Assembly (NCBI GenBank): GCA_942492965.1
Contig: OW818656.1
Location: 4,340,001-4,404,000, forward strand
Reading direction: 5' to 3'
DNA length: 64,000 nucleotides
Source of the DNA: Sphingosinicella sp942492965
Lineage (GTDB): Bacteria; Pseudomonadota; Alphaproteobacteria; Sphingomonadales; Sphingomonadaceae
Position numbers and translations under genes: made by a program. Positions 33,619 to 40,786 of the stretch are shown one piece after another. Positions within the stretch are counted from its first letter, which is position 1. Each line of letters begins with the position of its first letter. The notes under the pieces are model-generated. The model was not told the DNA's origin and made no database searches. It worked only from the letters and a program-made list of their open reading frames with translations.

Positions 33619-34518
33619 ATGGAAATGGCGTGGCTGGAAGACTTCGGCGCCCTCATCCGCGCGGGAAACTTTTCGCGCGCTGCATCGATGCGCCACGTCA
33701 CGCAGCCGGCGTTCAGCCGCCGCATTCGCGCGCTCGAGGAGTGGCTGGGCGTCGAGCTTGTCGATCGCAGCACTCACCAGATGGCGCTGACCCCCGCCGG
33801 CAAGCGCTTCGCCGTAATCGCCGAGACGGTTCTGCGAGACATCGAACATGGGCGGCGGGAAGTTCAGGAGATTGCTGGCACCTCCGCCTCGACGATCAAG
33901 ATTCTCGTCACGCACGCCTTGGCCCTCAACTTCTTCCCGCAGTGGCTCGCCGCGCTTCAGGCGATGTCGGATTCGGAAATCCTGATCCAGCTGACCGCCG
34001 ACAACATGGGCGCGTCGGAGAAGATCATGCTCAATGGAAAGGCGCATTTCTGCCTGTGCTATTTCCATCCCGGTGCCGCATCGGTTCTCGATGACGCGGG
34101 CTTTCATTCGATATCCCTCGGCACCGATACACTGATACCCGTCAGCGCGCCGAGCGACGTTGATCAGGGCCCGCTCCACGCCCTCGCCGAGGGTGCGGGG
34201 GGTCCGGTCAATCTGCTCGCTTATGGATCGGAATCGGGTATGGGCCGCATCGTTTCGGCCGTGCTTGCAGCAAACGCGACGCCGGTCAGCCTTACGCCCG
34301 TGTTTACATCGCACACGCTGATCCTTGCACGCATGGCGAAGGATGGAAAGGGATTGGCCTGGCTTCCCCTCAGCATTGTTGCGGATGATCTGGCGAAGGG
34401 TGCACTGGTCCGGGCGGGCGACGCTTTTTGGGATATTCCCGTCGATGTCCGCCTGTATCGCCCGCGCGGACGGCAATCACCATCGGCCGAAGCGTTCTGG
34501 AAACTAGCCTCGGCGTAA
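33619..34518 (+). CDS. LysR-family regulator, HypT/YjiE-like (second copy)
   Basis: The 299-residue protein starts MEMAWLEDFGALIRAGNFSR and continues TQPAFSRRIRALEEWLGVEL, very close to the LysR protein at 20429-21346; both keep the GMGRI and KGLAWLPLSIV segments. The two are clearly paralogues. It probably controls the divergent S9 peptidase and the downstream HAD and DSD-like genes. ATG 33619 is chosen because the longer frame runs through the inverted repeats of the intergenic region. Confidence 0.88.
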   Translation: MEMAWLEDFGALIRAGNFSRAASMRHVTQPAFSRRIRALEEWLGVELVDRSTHQMALTPAGKRFAVIAETVLRDIEHGRREVQEIAGTSASTIKILVTHALALNFFPQWLAALQAMSDSEILIQLTADNMGASEKIMLNGKAHFCLCYFHPGAASVLDDAGFHSISLGTDTLIPVSAPSDVDQGPLHALAEGAGGPVNLLAYGSESGMGRIVSAVLAANATPVSLTPVFTSHTLILARMAKDGKGLAWLPLSIVADDLAKGALVRAGDAFWDIPVDVRLYRPRGRQSPSAEAFWKLASA

Positions 34519-34681
34519 GCAAGACACTTACGGGACGGCATATAACCATCAGCAACGGGCATTGGCCGATGCAACCATGCCCTTGTTAATCGCTACAAAC
34601 CTCGAAGCGGCGCGCGCGCCGCCACGAGCCGGGATCGGAGCGCCGAATTCGGCCGGTATGACGGAGTTTGGAGTTCAGGGT

Positions 34682-35308
34682 ATGAAACGGCTCAACATCG
34701 AAGCGGTGGTCTTCGACCTCCTCACCGCACTTCTTGACTCATGGTCGGTCTGGAACCGCGCCGCGGGGTCCGAGGTCGATGGACTGCGTTGGCGCCGCGC
34801 CTATCTTGAGCTCACCTATGGATGCGGTGCCTACCGGCCCTATGAGGACCTCGTTCGGGAGGCGGCCGCGGTGGCGGGCGTGGCCGCGTCCGCAGCCGAT
34901 GCGCTTGCCGCGCATTGGAATACACTCCGCCCATGGCCCGAAGTGCCCGCCGTGCTCGGCGACCTGAACATCCGCGGCGTCCGGCTGGGTGTGGTCACGA
35001 ATTGCTCGATCACCCTCGGCCGGCAAGCGGCGGAGCGTGTCGGCGTTCCCTTTTCCGTCGTCGTGACCTCTGAAGAGACGGGCTATTACAAGCCGCAACC
35101 CCAGTCGTACCGCGCAGCCCTCGATCGGCTCGGTACGGATCCCGCCCGCACGCTTTTCGTCGCGGGGTCGCCCGCCGACATTCCCGGTGCCGCCGGAGTC
35201 GGAATGCCGGTTTTCTGGCACAACCGGGCGGGGTTGCCATTCGTGGCAGATACGGCGCGCCCCCTTGTCATAGCCGATACGCTGCACCCGCTTGGGGAAC
35301 TGGTGTGA
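34682..35308 (+). CDS. HAD-superfamily hydrolase, haloacid-dehalogenase-like
   Basis: The 208-residue protein has HAD motif I as VVFDLLTALLDSW (nucleophile Asp), motif II VVTNCS, motif III YYKPQPQSY and motif IV FVAGSPADIPGA. The overall size and cap match the 2-haloacid dehalogenase group. However, the Ser-Ser-Asn of true L-2-haloacid dehalogenases before motif IV reads Ala-Gly-Ser here, closer to phosphatase-like members. It overlaps the following DSD-like gene by one base (TGATG), so the two work together. Substrate unknown; a phosphatase or dehalogenase on a small amino-related acid is my inference. Confidence 0.75.
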   Translation: MKRLNIEAVVFDLLTALLDSWSVWNRAAGSEVDGLRWRRAYLELTYGCGAYRPYEDLVREAAAVAGVAASAADALAAHWNTLRPWPEVPAVLGDLNIRGVRLGVVTNCSITLGRQAAERVGVPFSVVVTSEETGYYKPQPQSYRAALDRLGTDPARTLFVAGSPADIPGAAGVGMPVFWHNRAGLPFVADTARPLVIADTLHPLGELV

Positions 35309-36453
35309 TGGAGCCCACGACCATGTTCAAAGGATTGGATACGCCGCGCCTCATTCTCGATGCGGAGCGGCTGGAACGTAACGCCGCCCGGATGCGCGCC
35401 CACTGTGCCGAATTGGGGGTAACGCTGCGTCCGCATCTCAAGACCGCCAAGTCGGTCGACGTCGCCCGTGTCGCCGCGGATGGCGGGCAAGGTCCGATCA
35501 CGGTGTCCACATTGGCCGAAGCCGAATATTTCGCGGCAGCAGGCTGGCGCGACATCCTCTACTCGACCGCCATCGTCCCCGCGAAGCTCGGCCGCGCCGA
35601 CCGGATTCAGCGCGCACATGGCGCCAGGCTGCTGTTCGTCGTGGATAATCGGGATGCCGCCACCGCCATCGGGAAGACCGCAGCATCGCTCGATGCGCGC
35701 TTCGGCATCCTCATCGAGGTCGATTGCGGCGAACACCGCAGCGGCGTCGAACCGGCTTTGGACACACTCGTCGAGATTGCCGACGCGATCCAAGCCTGCG
35801 CACCGTATCTGGATTTGTTGGGCGTAATGACCCATGCTGGGCATTCCTACGCTTTCGACGAACCCGCGCCGATCCGGGCGCTTGCCGAGGTCGAGCGGCA
35901 GGCCGCGGTCGCGTCCGCCGAATTGCTGCGCGCCCGGGGATACCCCTGCCCCGTTGTCAGCGTAGGCTCGACACCCACGGCTCTCTTCGCGGAGCATCTG
36001 TCGGGCGTGACCGAAGTGCGTGCGGGCATCTACCTCTTCTGGGATCTTTCGCAGCTGTCGCGCGGCATGTGCGCGGAGGAGGATATCGCAGTCTCGGTTC
36101 TTGCCACGGTGATCGGCCATCAGCACAGCGCGCCGAGCCTCATTCTCGACGCCGGAGCGCTCGCGCTCTCCAAGGATATCGGCGCCAAACGCTTCATGCC
36201 CGAAGCGGGATACGGTCTTGTCTGCGACCCGGTAACGCTCGAGCGGCTGGGTTCGCTGGCGGTTACGACTGTGCATCAGGAGCATGGCGCCGTGCCGGTA
36301 CCCGACGAAAGCTGGTTCGCGCGGCTGCCAATCGGCAGCATGGTCCGCATTCTGCCCAACCACGCCTGCCTGACCTGCGCGGCCTACACCTCATATGACG
36401 TGCTGCGCGCCGGCAAAGTGACTGAGGAATGGCCGCGCATCGGCGGATGGTAA
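35308..36453 (+). CDS. D-serine dehydratase / D-threonine aldolase-like PLP enzyme
   Basis: The 381-residue protein has the alanine-racemase-type N-terminal barrel with PLP lysine in RPHLKTAKS, then TVSTLAEAEYFAAAG and SVGSTPTALF. The metal-binding motif near the end reads RILPNHACLTC, where His and Cys of HxC bind zinc in this family. Members cleave D-3-hydroxy amino acids either by dehydration (D-serine, D-threo-3-hydroxyaspartate) or by retro-aldol reaction; the exact reaction cannot be chosen from sequence. A ridA gene follows 17 bases later, which favours a dehydratase that releases an enamine. A paralogue lies at 49092-50267. Confidence 0.82.
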   Translation: MEPTTMFKGLDTPRLILDAERLERNAARMRAHCAELGVTLRPHLKTAKSVDVARVAADGGQGPITVSTLAEAEYFAAAGWRDILYSTAIVPAKLGRADRIQRAHGARLLFVVDNRDAATAIGKTAASLDARFGILIEVDCGEHRSGVEPALDTLVEIADAIQACAPYLDLLGVMTHAGHSYAFDEPAPIRALAEVERQAAVASAELLRARGYPCPVVSVGSTPTALFAEHLSGVTEVRAGIYLFWDLSQLSRGMCAEEDIAVSVLATVIGHQHSAPSLILDAGALALSKDIGAKRFMPEAGYGLVCDPVTLERLGSLAVTTVHQEHGAVPVPDESWFARLPIGSMVRILPNHACLTCAAYTSYDVLRAGKVTEEWPRIGGW

Positions 36454-36470
36454 AAAAATCGGAGATCTGC

Positions 36471-36865
36471 ATGAAACGTCAAAAAACGACCGAGATACGC
36501 TGCACGGCCGCGCCTCTCCCGGGGGGCACTATGCTCAGGCCGTCCTCCACCGCGATACGCTCTATGTTTCAGGACAGCTCGGCGTAACCAGCGAAACGCC
36601 CGATGCCGAAAACATCGGCATCGCCGATCAGGTGACGTTTGCGCTCCGCAACATCGCAGCCATCGGCAGCGTTGTGGGCGCAGACATTGATGACATCATC
36701 CGATGCACCGTTTACGTGGCCGACATCGCGCACTGGGACGAAGCAAATCGCGCCTATGCGGCGTTCTTTGGCGCACATCGTCCGGCACGGTCCATCGTCC
36801 CGTGCGGCCAGTTGCACTACGGCGCTCAGATAGAGATTGAAGCGGTCGTAGCGGTCGGCGTCTGA
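36471..36865 (+). pseudogene. ridA: RidA-family enamine/imine deaminase with a one-base frameshift
   Basis: Read with one extra G in the run of six G at 36521-36526, the sequence gives a full 131-residue RidA protein. It starts MKRQKTTEIRCTAAPLPGG and continues HYAQAVLHRDTLYVSGQLGV, with arginine in HRPARSIVPCGQL. As written, the frame from ATG 36471 stops at 36585-36587. RidA hydrolyses reactive 2-aminoacrylate-type enamines made by PLP dehydratases, so it fits the DSD-like gene upstream. GGAG precedes the start. The break may be a real mutation, a slippage-prone phase-variable run, or a sequencing error in the homopolymer. Confidence 0.8.
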
Positions 36866-36880
36866 GGCCACCGCCTCTCT

Positions 36881-36980
36881 TCAGATCACACCGTCGTCGT
36901 GCAGGCTGTTCATCTGCTGTCGGCTCATCCCCAGAACAGCGGCGTAAATCTTCTCGTTGATGCGTGTTCCCGAGGCTGGT
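36881..36980 (-). pseudogene. C-terminal remnant of a CaiB/BaiF CoA-transferase
   Basis: On the minus strand a short frame reads INEKIYAAVLGMSRQQMNSL and ends HDDGVI before TGA at 36881-36883. This is the typical end of class III CoA-transferases (NEEIYGGLLGLS...LRAEGVI). The rest of the gene is absent; the adjacent DNA upstream is copD. It therefore marks a junction where the metal-resistance block replaced or interrupted an older gene. Confidence 0.6.
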
Positions 36981-36983
36981 CCG

Positions 36984-37820
36984 TCAGGAAGGAGAGAGGA
37001 CTCCCAGCCAGCTGACAATGGCAAGAATCAGAAATACCGCACCTGTTTCGAGCGCAAGTGACAGCTTCAGGTACCCCAGGTTTCCAGTCGGATCGCGCAC
37101 GAGCCCGGGCGTCAGCAGCCAGCGGTTGAAAACAGCGAGCGCTAGCATCCCGAGGAACAAGGCAAGCTTGGCACCCAGCAACCATGTCCAATCCGAGGCC
37201 GGATCGATCGGCCAGCCGGCAATCGCCAGCGTGTTGGCGATCCCGGTCAGGAGGAGCAGGACCACGATCGCGCTGCCGATCACCGCAAAGCCGGATAAAC
37301 GGCGCAGCAGCGCTTCACGATCCTGGCTGAAGATCGCAGCAGCGAAGAACAAAGTCAGAGCCCCCGTCCAGATCGACGCTGCAAGCAGGTGGAGAACATC
37401 GCTGGCCCGGTGCAGCGCGCCCGTCCCGCCCTCTCCCGCCCCGGCGTGACCAGTCCAGGCCATGGTCGCAAGCGCCACTGAGGCGGCGAGAGCGGCAAGG
37501 CCCATGTGACAGCGCCACAGGGCTGCGAGAGCTGCGAGGAGCGCCGCTAGACGGACGGCCATCACCGTGCCTAGCGGGGTCGCATCGAGTACGGCAAAGG
37601 CCATCTCCGGATCGATCTGCCCGACCGGCTGCGCCGCCATGGCGGCGATGGCTTCCAGCACCCACCAGACCGAGGCGACCATCGCGGCAATGGCAGCTGC
37701 CCCGGCCAAGCGCCAGGCGCCGCGCTCCCGCGCAGCAGTCAGGTAGAGCGGAACCCCGGCCGCCAGCAGCAGCGCGGCATAGGTCGCGAGGCGGGCAGCG
37801 ACGAGGCTGGCGTCGTCCAC
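36984..37820 (-). CDS. copD: copper resistance protein CopD
   Basis: The 278-residue inner membrane protein has about eight hydrophobic segments. It shows the CopD features: GTVMAVRLAALLAALAALWR, WTGHAGAGEGG, HRASDVLHLLAASIWTGALT with conserved histidines, and ATLAIAGWPI-like and GAKLALFLGMLALAVFNRW regions. CopD works with CopC in moving copper across the inner membrane. The start is GTG 37820, four bases after copC stops; a longer frame lacks support. The gene ends against the CoA-transferase remnant. Confidence 0.88.
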   Translation of the reverse strand: MDDASLVAARLATYAALLLAAGVPLYLTAARERGAWRLAGAAAIAAMVASVWWVLEAIAAMAAQPVGQIDPEMAFAVLDATPLGTVMAVRLAALLAALAALWRCHMGLAALAASVALATMAWTGHAGAGEGGTGALHRASDVLHLLAASIWTGALTLFFAAAIFSQDREALLRRLSGFAVIGSAIVVLLLLTGIANTLAIAGWPIDPASDWTWLLGAKLALFLGMLALAVFNRWLLTPGLVRDPTGNLGYLKLSLALETGAVFLILAIVSWLGVLSPS

Positions 37821-37824
37821 CGGC

Positions 37825-38202
37825 TTAGCGGACGGTGAAGGTGTAGGTATTCTCGATCCGGTGCTGGTCGGCCGCGACAACGTGCCACTTCAGCTCATAG
37901 GTGCCCGCCGACAGCGGGCGGGGCAGCTTGGCGGTGAGTGTGCGGCCTTCAACCTTGGTGGTGAAGCCGCGGATCGGCATTCGGGGGTGGTCGGCCATGC
38001 CGGGCATCGCCGTCATCGTTAGCTCGATGCCAGAAAGCGGCGCCACCAGGGATTCGGAAAACGTCAACACGATCTGCGTCGGCGAGGCGACCGAGGCATC
38101 GGCTGCAGGCGAGGCCGAAACCAGGCGCGGATGCGCAGCGGCAGGCACGACCGAGACGAAGAGGGCGGAAACGGCGAGGATCATCAGAGACAGGCGGCGC
38201 AT
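37825..38202 (-). CDS. copC: periplasmic copper-binding protein CopC
   Basis: The 125-residue precursor has a signal peptide (RRLSLMILAVSALFVSVVPAAA) whose cleavage leaves an N-terminal histidine (HPRLVSASPAADA), one of the copper(II) ligands of CopC. The Asp-X-His pair is seen in AADQHRIENTYTF. A methionine-containing stretch MTAMPGMADHPRM may bind copper(I). It delivers copper to CopD, encoded next. GGAGAAAACCCC precedes the ATG at 38202. Transcription runs left, divergent from the cnrYXH-like genes. Confidence 0.92.
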   Translation of the reverse strand: MRRLSLMILAVSALFVSVVPAAAHPRLVSASPAADASVASPTQIVLTFSESLVAPLSGIELTMTAMPGMADHPRMPIRGFTTKVEGRTLTAKLPRPLSAGTYELKWHVVAADQHRIENTYTFTVR

Positions 38203-38258
38203 GGGGTTTTCTCCATGATTTGCAGGATTGTACCGGGCTATACGCGGGCGGCGCGGCC

Positions 38259-38295
38259 ATCCCTCAAAACGGATGGAGACAGATGATTGAGGGAT
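38259..38295. promoter_or_regulatory. inverted repeat in the copC / cnrY-like divergent promoter region
   Basis: ATCCCTCAA (38259-38267) and TTGAGGGAT (38287-38295) are exact inverted copies, 19 bases apart, with further outer complementarity (GGCGGC on the left, GCCGCC on the right). They lie 56 bases upstream of copC and 46 bases upstream of the cnrY-like gene. The symmetric placement suggests a single regulator or ECF sigma factor acting on both promoters. Confidence 0.5.
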
Positions 38296-38341
38296 GCAGC
38301 CGCCGCGCACGTATCCTATGCTGAAATCAGCAGGACCGTGA

Positions 38342-38602
38342 ATGATGAGCAAGCTCGACAGCCAGTTTACCCAATTGCGCGAAGTCCCCCTTCCCGATGG
38401 GCTGGACATGATCGAGCAGCGCGTCTTCGCCGGCATCGCGGTGCAGCGCGAGGCAGTGATTGCCCGGCGCGGATTGGTTCTTGCCGGGGCTGTTTCACTG
38501 GTGATCGGCCTTTCGGCCAGCCTTACGCCGGTCAACAAAGCGCGGGCCGAACCTCTGTTCGGCGTCCCGGCGGCTGCCCCTTCGCGGCTGCTGAACCTGT
38601 GA
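38342..38602 (+). CDS. CnrY-like membrane anti-sigma candidate
   Basis: The 86-residue protein has a charged cytoplasmic N-terminal part (QFTQLREVPLPDGLDMIEQR), one membrane segment at about residues 43-62 (RGLVLAGAVSLVIGLSASLT), and a short periplasmic end. It is followed, with a one-base overlap, by a CnrX-like sensor and an ECF sigma gene. In CnrYXH and NccYXH systems the first gene is the small membrane anti-sigma that holds the sigma factor. Sequence similarity alone is weak, so the assignment rests on size, topology and order. ATG 38345 is an alternative start. Confidence 0.65.
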   Translation: MMSKLDSQFTQLREVPLPDGLDMIEQRVFAGIAVQREAVIARRGLVLAGAVSLVIGLSASLTPVNKARAEPLFGVPAAAPSRLLNL

Positions 38603-39045
38603 TGGGAAACGCCGGCCGCTACCTCCTCGTCGCACTCGTTTCCGCTGCCGTGGCGCTGGGGACATTGTGGGCATCGCGAAGCCTGCTCGCACCGCAAGAG
38701 CATTCCGGCGGGGAACTCCATGCCTTCGTGCACCAGCAGCTCGATCTCGATCGCGAACAGGAAGCTAGGCTCGAAGCGTTGGAGGTCCGCTTCGCCAGTC
38801 GTCGCACCGAACTCGAAGCGACGCTCAGGCAGGCCAACGCCGAACTCGCCCGGGCGATGGCCAGCGAACACCAATACGGCCCGCGCGTGGCCGCTGCTGT
38901 CGATCATGCGCACATGGCAATGGGCGACCTGCAGAAGGCCACGCTGGAGCACGTCTTCGCCATGCGCGCGTTGCTGCGCCCCGACCAGGCCGCGCGCTTC
39001 GACCGAGCTGTGGACAAGGCGCTGACCGAGGCAGGCGGCGGATAG
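38602..39045 (+). CDS. CnrX-like periplasmic metal sensor
   Basis: The 147-residue protein has an N-terminal membrane anchor (RYLLVALVSAAVALGTLW) and a helical periplasmic domain like CnrX/NccX and Spy-type proteins. The known cobalt/nickel ligands of CnrX are H42, H46, E63, H119 and M123. This protein has H40 and H44 (LHAFVHQQ), E61, and H117 and M121 (LEHVFAMRALL), the same spacing with a constant offset of two. It should sense a divalent metal in the periplasm and release the anti-sigma encoded upstream. The neighbours are copper genes, so the inducing metal is uncertain. Confidence 0.82.
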   Translation: MGNAGRYLLVALVSAAVALGTLWASRSLLAPQEHSGGELHAFVHQQLDLDREQEARLEALEVRFASRRTELEATLRQANAELARAMASEHQYGPRVAAAVDHAHMAMGDLQKATLEHVFAMRALLRPDQAARFDRAVDKALTEAGGG

Positions 39046-39051
39046 CCCGGC

Positions 39052-39615
39052 ATGTCCGGGGCCGATGAGCGTGCAGCCGACGCCGGGCTCGCCAGGGCCG
39101 CGCTGGCCGGCGACCAATCGGCCTATGCCGCGCTGATGCGCCGCCACCGCGAGGCGGTGTTCCGCCTTGCCCGCCACCACGCCGGAGAGGAGTGCGAGGC
39201 GCTCGACATCACCCAGGAAGCCTTCATCGCCGCCTTCGCCGCGCTGCGCCGCTTCGATGGCGAGCGCCCGTTCCGCGCGTGGCTCCTGCGCATCGCGCTC
39301 AACAAGTGCCGCGACTGGAGCCGCCGCCGCAAGGTGCGCCGTCTGCTCACCTTCGCCCGCCCGATCGACGAGGCCGCCGCCATCGCCGATCCGGGGCTCG
39401 ATCCCGAAGCGGCGCTGCGCTCGGCCAGCGCGGTCGAGCATATCCGGCGCGAGGTCCAGGCGCTGCCCGCCAGGCTGCGCGAACCACTGATACTCTGTGC
39501 GATCGAAGGGATGAGCCAGGACGAGGCTGCGCAGCTGCTCGGCGTGAGCCGCAAGACCATCGAAACCCGCATCTACCGCGGGCGGCAGAAATTGTTCGCT
39601 CTGCTTGAAGGCTGA
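39052..39615 (+). CDS. ECF sigma factor (CnrH-like)
   Basis: The 187-residue protein has sigma region 2 (YAALMRRHREAVFRLARHHA, DITQEAFIAAFAALRRFDGE, FRAWLLRIALNKCRDWSRRR) and region 4 (LPARLREPLILCAIEGMSQDEAAQLLGVSRKTIETRIYRGRQ in pieces). It lies six bases after the CnrX-like gene. In Cnr-type modules this sigma factor is freed when the sensor binds metal and then transcribes the resistance genes. Its targets here are likely the promoters at both ends of the block (copC/copD, its own operon, copB). Confidence 0.9.
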   Translation: MSGADERAADAGLARAALAGDQSAYAALMRRHREAVFRLARHHAGEECEALDITQEAFIAAFAALRRFDGERPFRAWLLRIALNKCRDWSRRRKVRRLLTFARPIDEAAAIADPGLDPEAALRSASAVEHIRREVQALPARLREPLILCAIEGMSQDEAAQLLGVSRKTIETRIYRGRQKLFALLEG

Positions 39616-39685
39616 CGGCCATCCGCACGGCCGACCCCGCAAGGCTTTCTCGATCGCTGCATTATTCGGAATTCGCACCTGGTTT

Positions 39686-39700
39686 TGACAGAAAATGTCA
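39686..39700. promoter_or_regulatory. cop-box-like inverted repeat upstream of copB
   Basis: TGACA-GAAAA-TGTCA is a perfect dyad located 55 bases before the copB start. It resembles the binding sites of copper-responsive CopR/CusR regulators, which carry TGACA and TGTCA half-sites with a five- or six-base spacer. It overlaps a possible -35 hexamer TTGACA (39685-39690). No CopR/CopS genes are in the window, so the regulator would be encoded elsewhere. Confidence 0.45.
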
Positions 39701-39754
39701 GCCGGGATGGCGACTTCGACACAATGAGCCTGCCAAGGCGTGCGAACAAAATGC

Positions 39755-40459
39755 ATGAAAAACCGAATTCCCCTACAGCTGGCCGCTGCCGCGATCGCCC
39801 TTGGTTTCCAGCCCGCCATTGCCGCGGCACAGACCGCCGTGGAGCTGGAGGTGGATCTTCTCGAGGTGCACGTTGGACGGGGCGATGACCACCTTGTGCT
39901 CGATAGCACGCTGACGCTGGGAGGCGGTACCGACCAGTTGCTCGTCAAGGCGGCCGGGGGCAGCGAAACGCGCACCGCCTTTGACGATTTCGAGGTCCAG
40001 GCGCTCTATTCGCGTTCGCTCTCGGACAAGGCCGCGCTGCACCTCGGTGTGCGCCACGACGTGCGGGCCGGTTCCGACCTTACCCACGGCGTTGCCGGGA
40101 TGGTCGTGGACGTCCTGCCCGGACTTGAGGCGGAGCATTACCTGTTCGTCTCGCAGGATGGCAACCTGACCGGTGCAGGCCAGCTCCTGCTGGGCGTAGA
40201 CCTTGCGCCCCGGCTGGTGCTCGAGCCGCGCCTTGCCGTCGGCTGGTCGGCGCAGGAGATTCCCGGCGAAGACCTCGGCAACGGCCTCACCGATGTCGAG
40301 GCTTCGCTCAGATTGCGCCATTCTCTTGGCGAGCATTTCAACGTTTACACTGGCGTCGTCCACGAGCGCTTGCTCGGATCGACCCGCTCGATTGCTGTTA
40401 CGGCAGGCGATCCATCGCGGGTAACGCGCGCTGTGCTCGGCTTCGGCTTCAGCTTCTGA
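39755..40459 (+). CDS. copB: short CopB-type outer membrane copper resistance protein
   Basis: The 234-residue protein has a signal peptide (MKNRIPLQLAAAAIALGFQP...AAAQ). It continues with the CopB/PcoB barrel: LEVDLLEVHVGRGDDHLVLD, ALYSRSLSDKAALHLGVRHD, LEAEHYLFVSQDGNLTGAGQ and LEPRLAVGWSAQEIPGEDLG, ending in GFGFSF. The Met/His-rich N-terminal extension of classical CopB is missing, so this is the short form. No copA multicopper oxidase gene is nearby. Alternative start: GTG 39740. Confidence 0.85.
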   Translation: MKNRIPLQLAAAAIALGFQPAIAAAQTAVELEVDLLEVHVGRGDDHLVLDSTLTLGGGTDQLLVKAAGGSETRTAFDDFEVQALYSRSLSDKAALHLGVRHDVRAGSDLTHGVAGMVVDVLPGLEAEHYLFVSQDGNLTGAGQLLLGVDLAPRLVLEPRLAVGWSAQEIPGEDLGNGLTDVEASLRLRHSLGEHFNVYTGVVHERLLGSTRSIAVTAGDPSRVTRAVLGFGFSF

Positions 40460-40786
40460 TGGAAGGAGCCGTGCGCTTGTTCGGCAGCGTGGCCGCGCCG
40501 ATTCAACCAGAGGCGCGGCGCTGATACCATCAAGTGGTCGATCCAAGCGGACGGTTCTTGCATCGACCCCAGCCCTGCCCAGGACGCTCTCGACCAAGAT
40601 CACGCTGCGGAGTCTTTGCAGGATTGCCGAGGTGATCTTGATTACCTTGGCGACATCTCGCCGCTTTCAGAGCCGGAATTGGCCGATCAACGCGTTCGAG
40701 AGAGAGCGGGCGGACAATAGCCAATCAGGCTTTCGGTAAAGGTCCGATCAATGGCTGGGCCCGAAGGCCCTGCCACCTTGCGAGGC
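40460..40786. other. 327-base space with one hairpin, no gene recognised
   Basis: The stretch between copB and the convergent membrane-protein gene has no frame with recognisable homology. GCCGCGCC (40492-40499) and GGCGCGGC (40512-40519) form a perfect eight-base stem 32 bases after the copB stop and may end its transcript, though no T-run follows. The rest looks like degraded coding DNA but I could not name it. Confidence 0.4.

Noticed and set aside
38203..39975. Long N-terminal extension of the copC frame on the minus strand
   Set aside because: It passes through the promoter region and antisense to the cnrYXH-like genes; copC has its own ATG, ribosome site and signal peptide at 38202.
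40460..40786. Possible insertion sequence remnant
   Set aside because: Short frames on both strands were compared from memory with IS4, IS5 and IS6 transposases without a convincing match.
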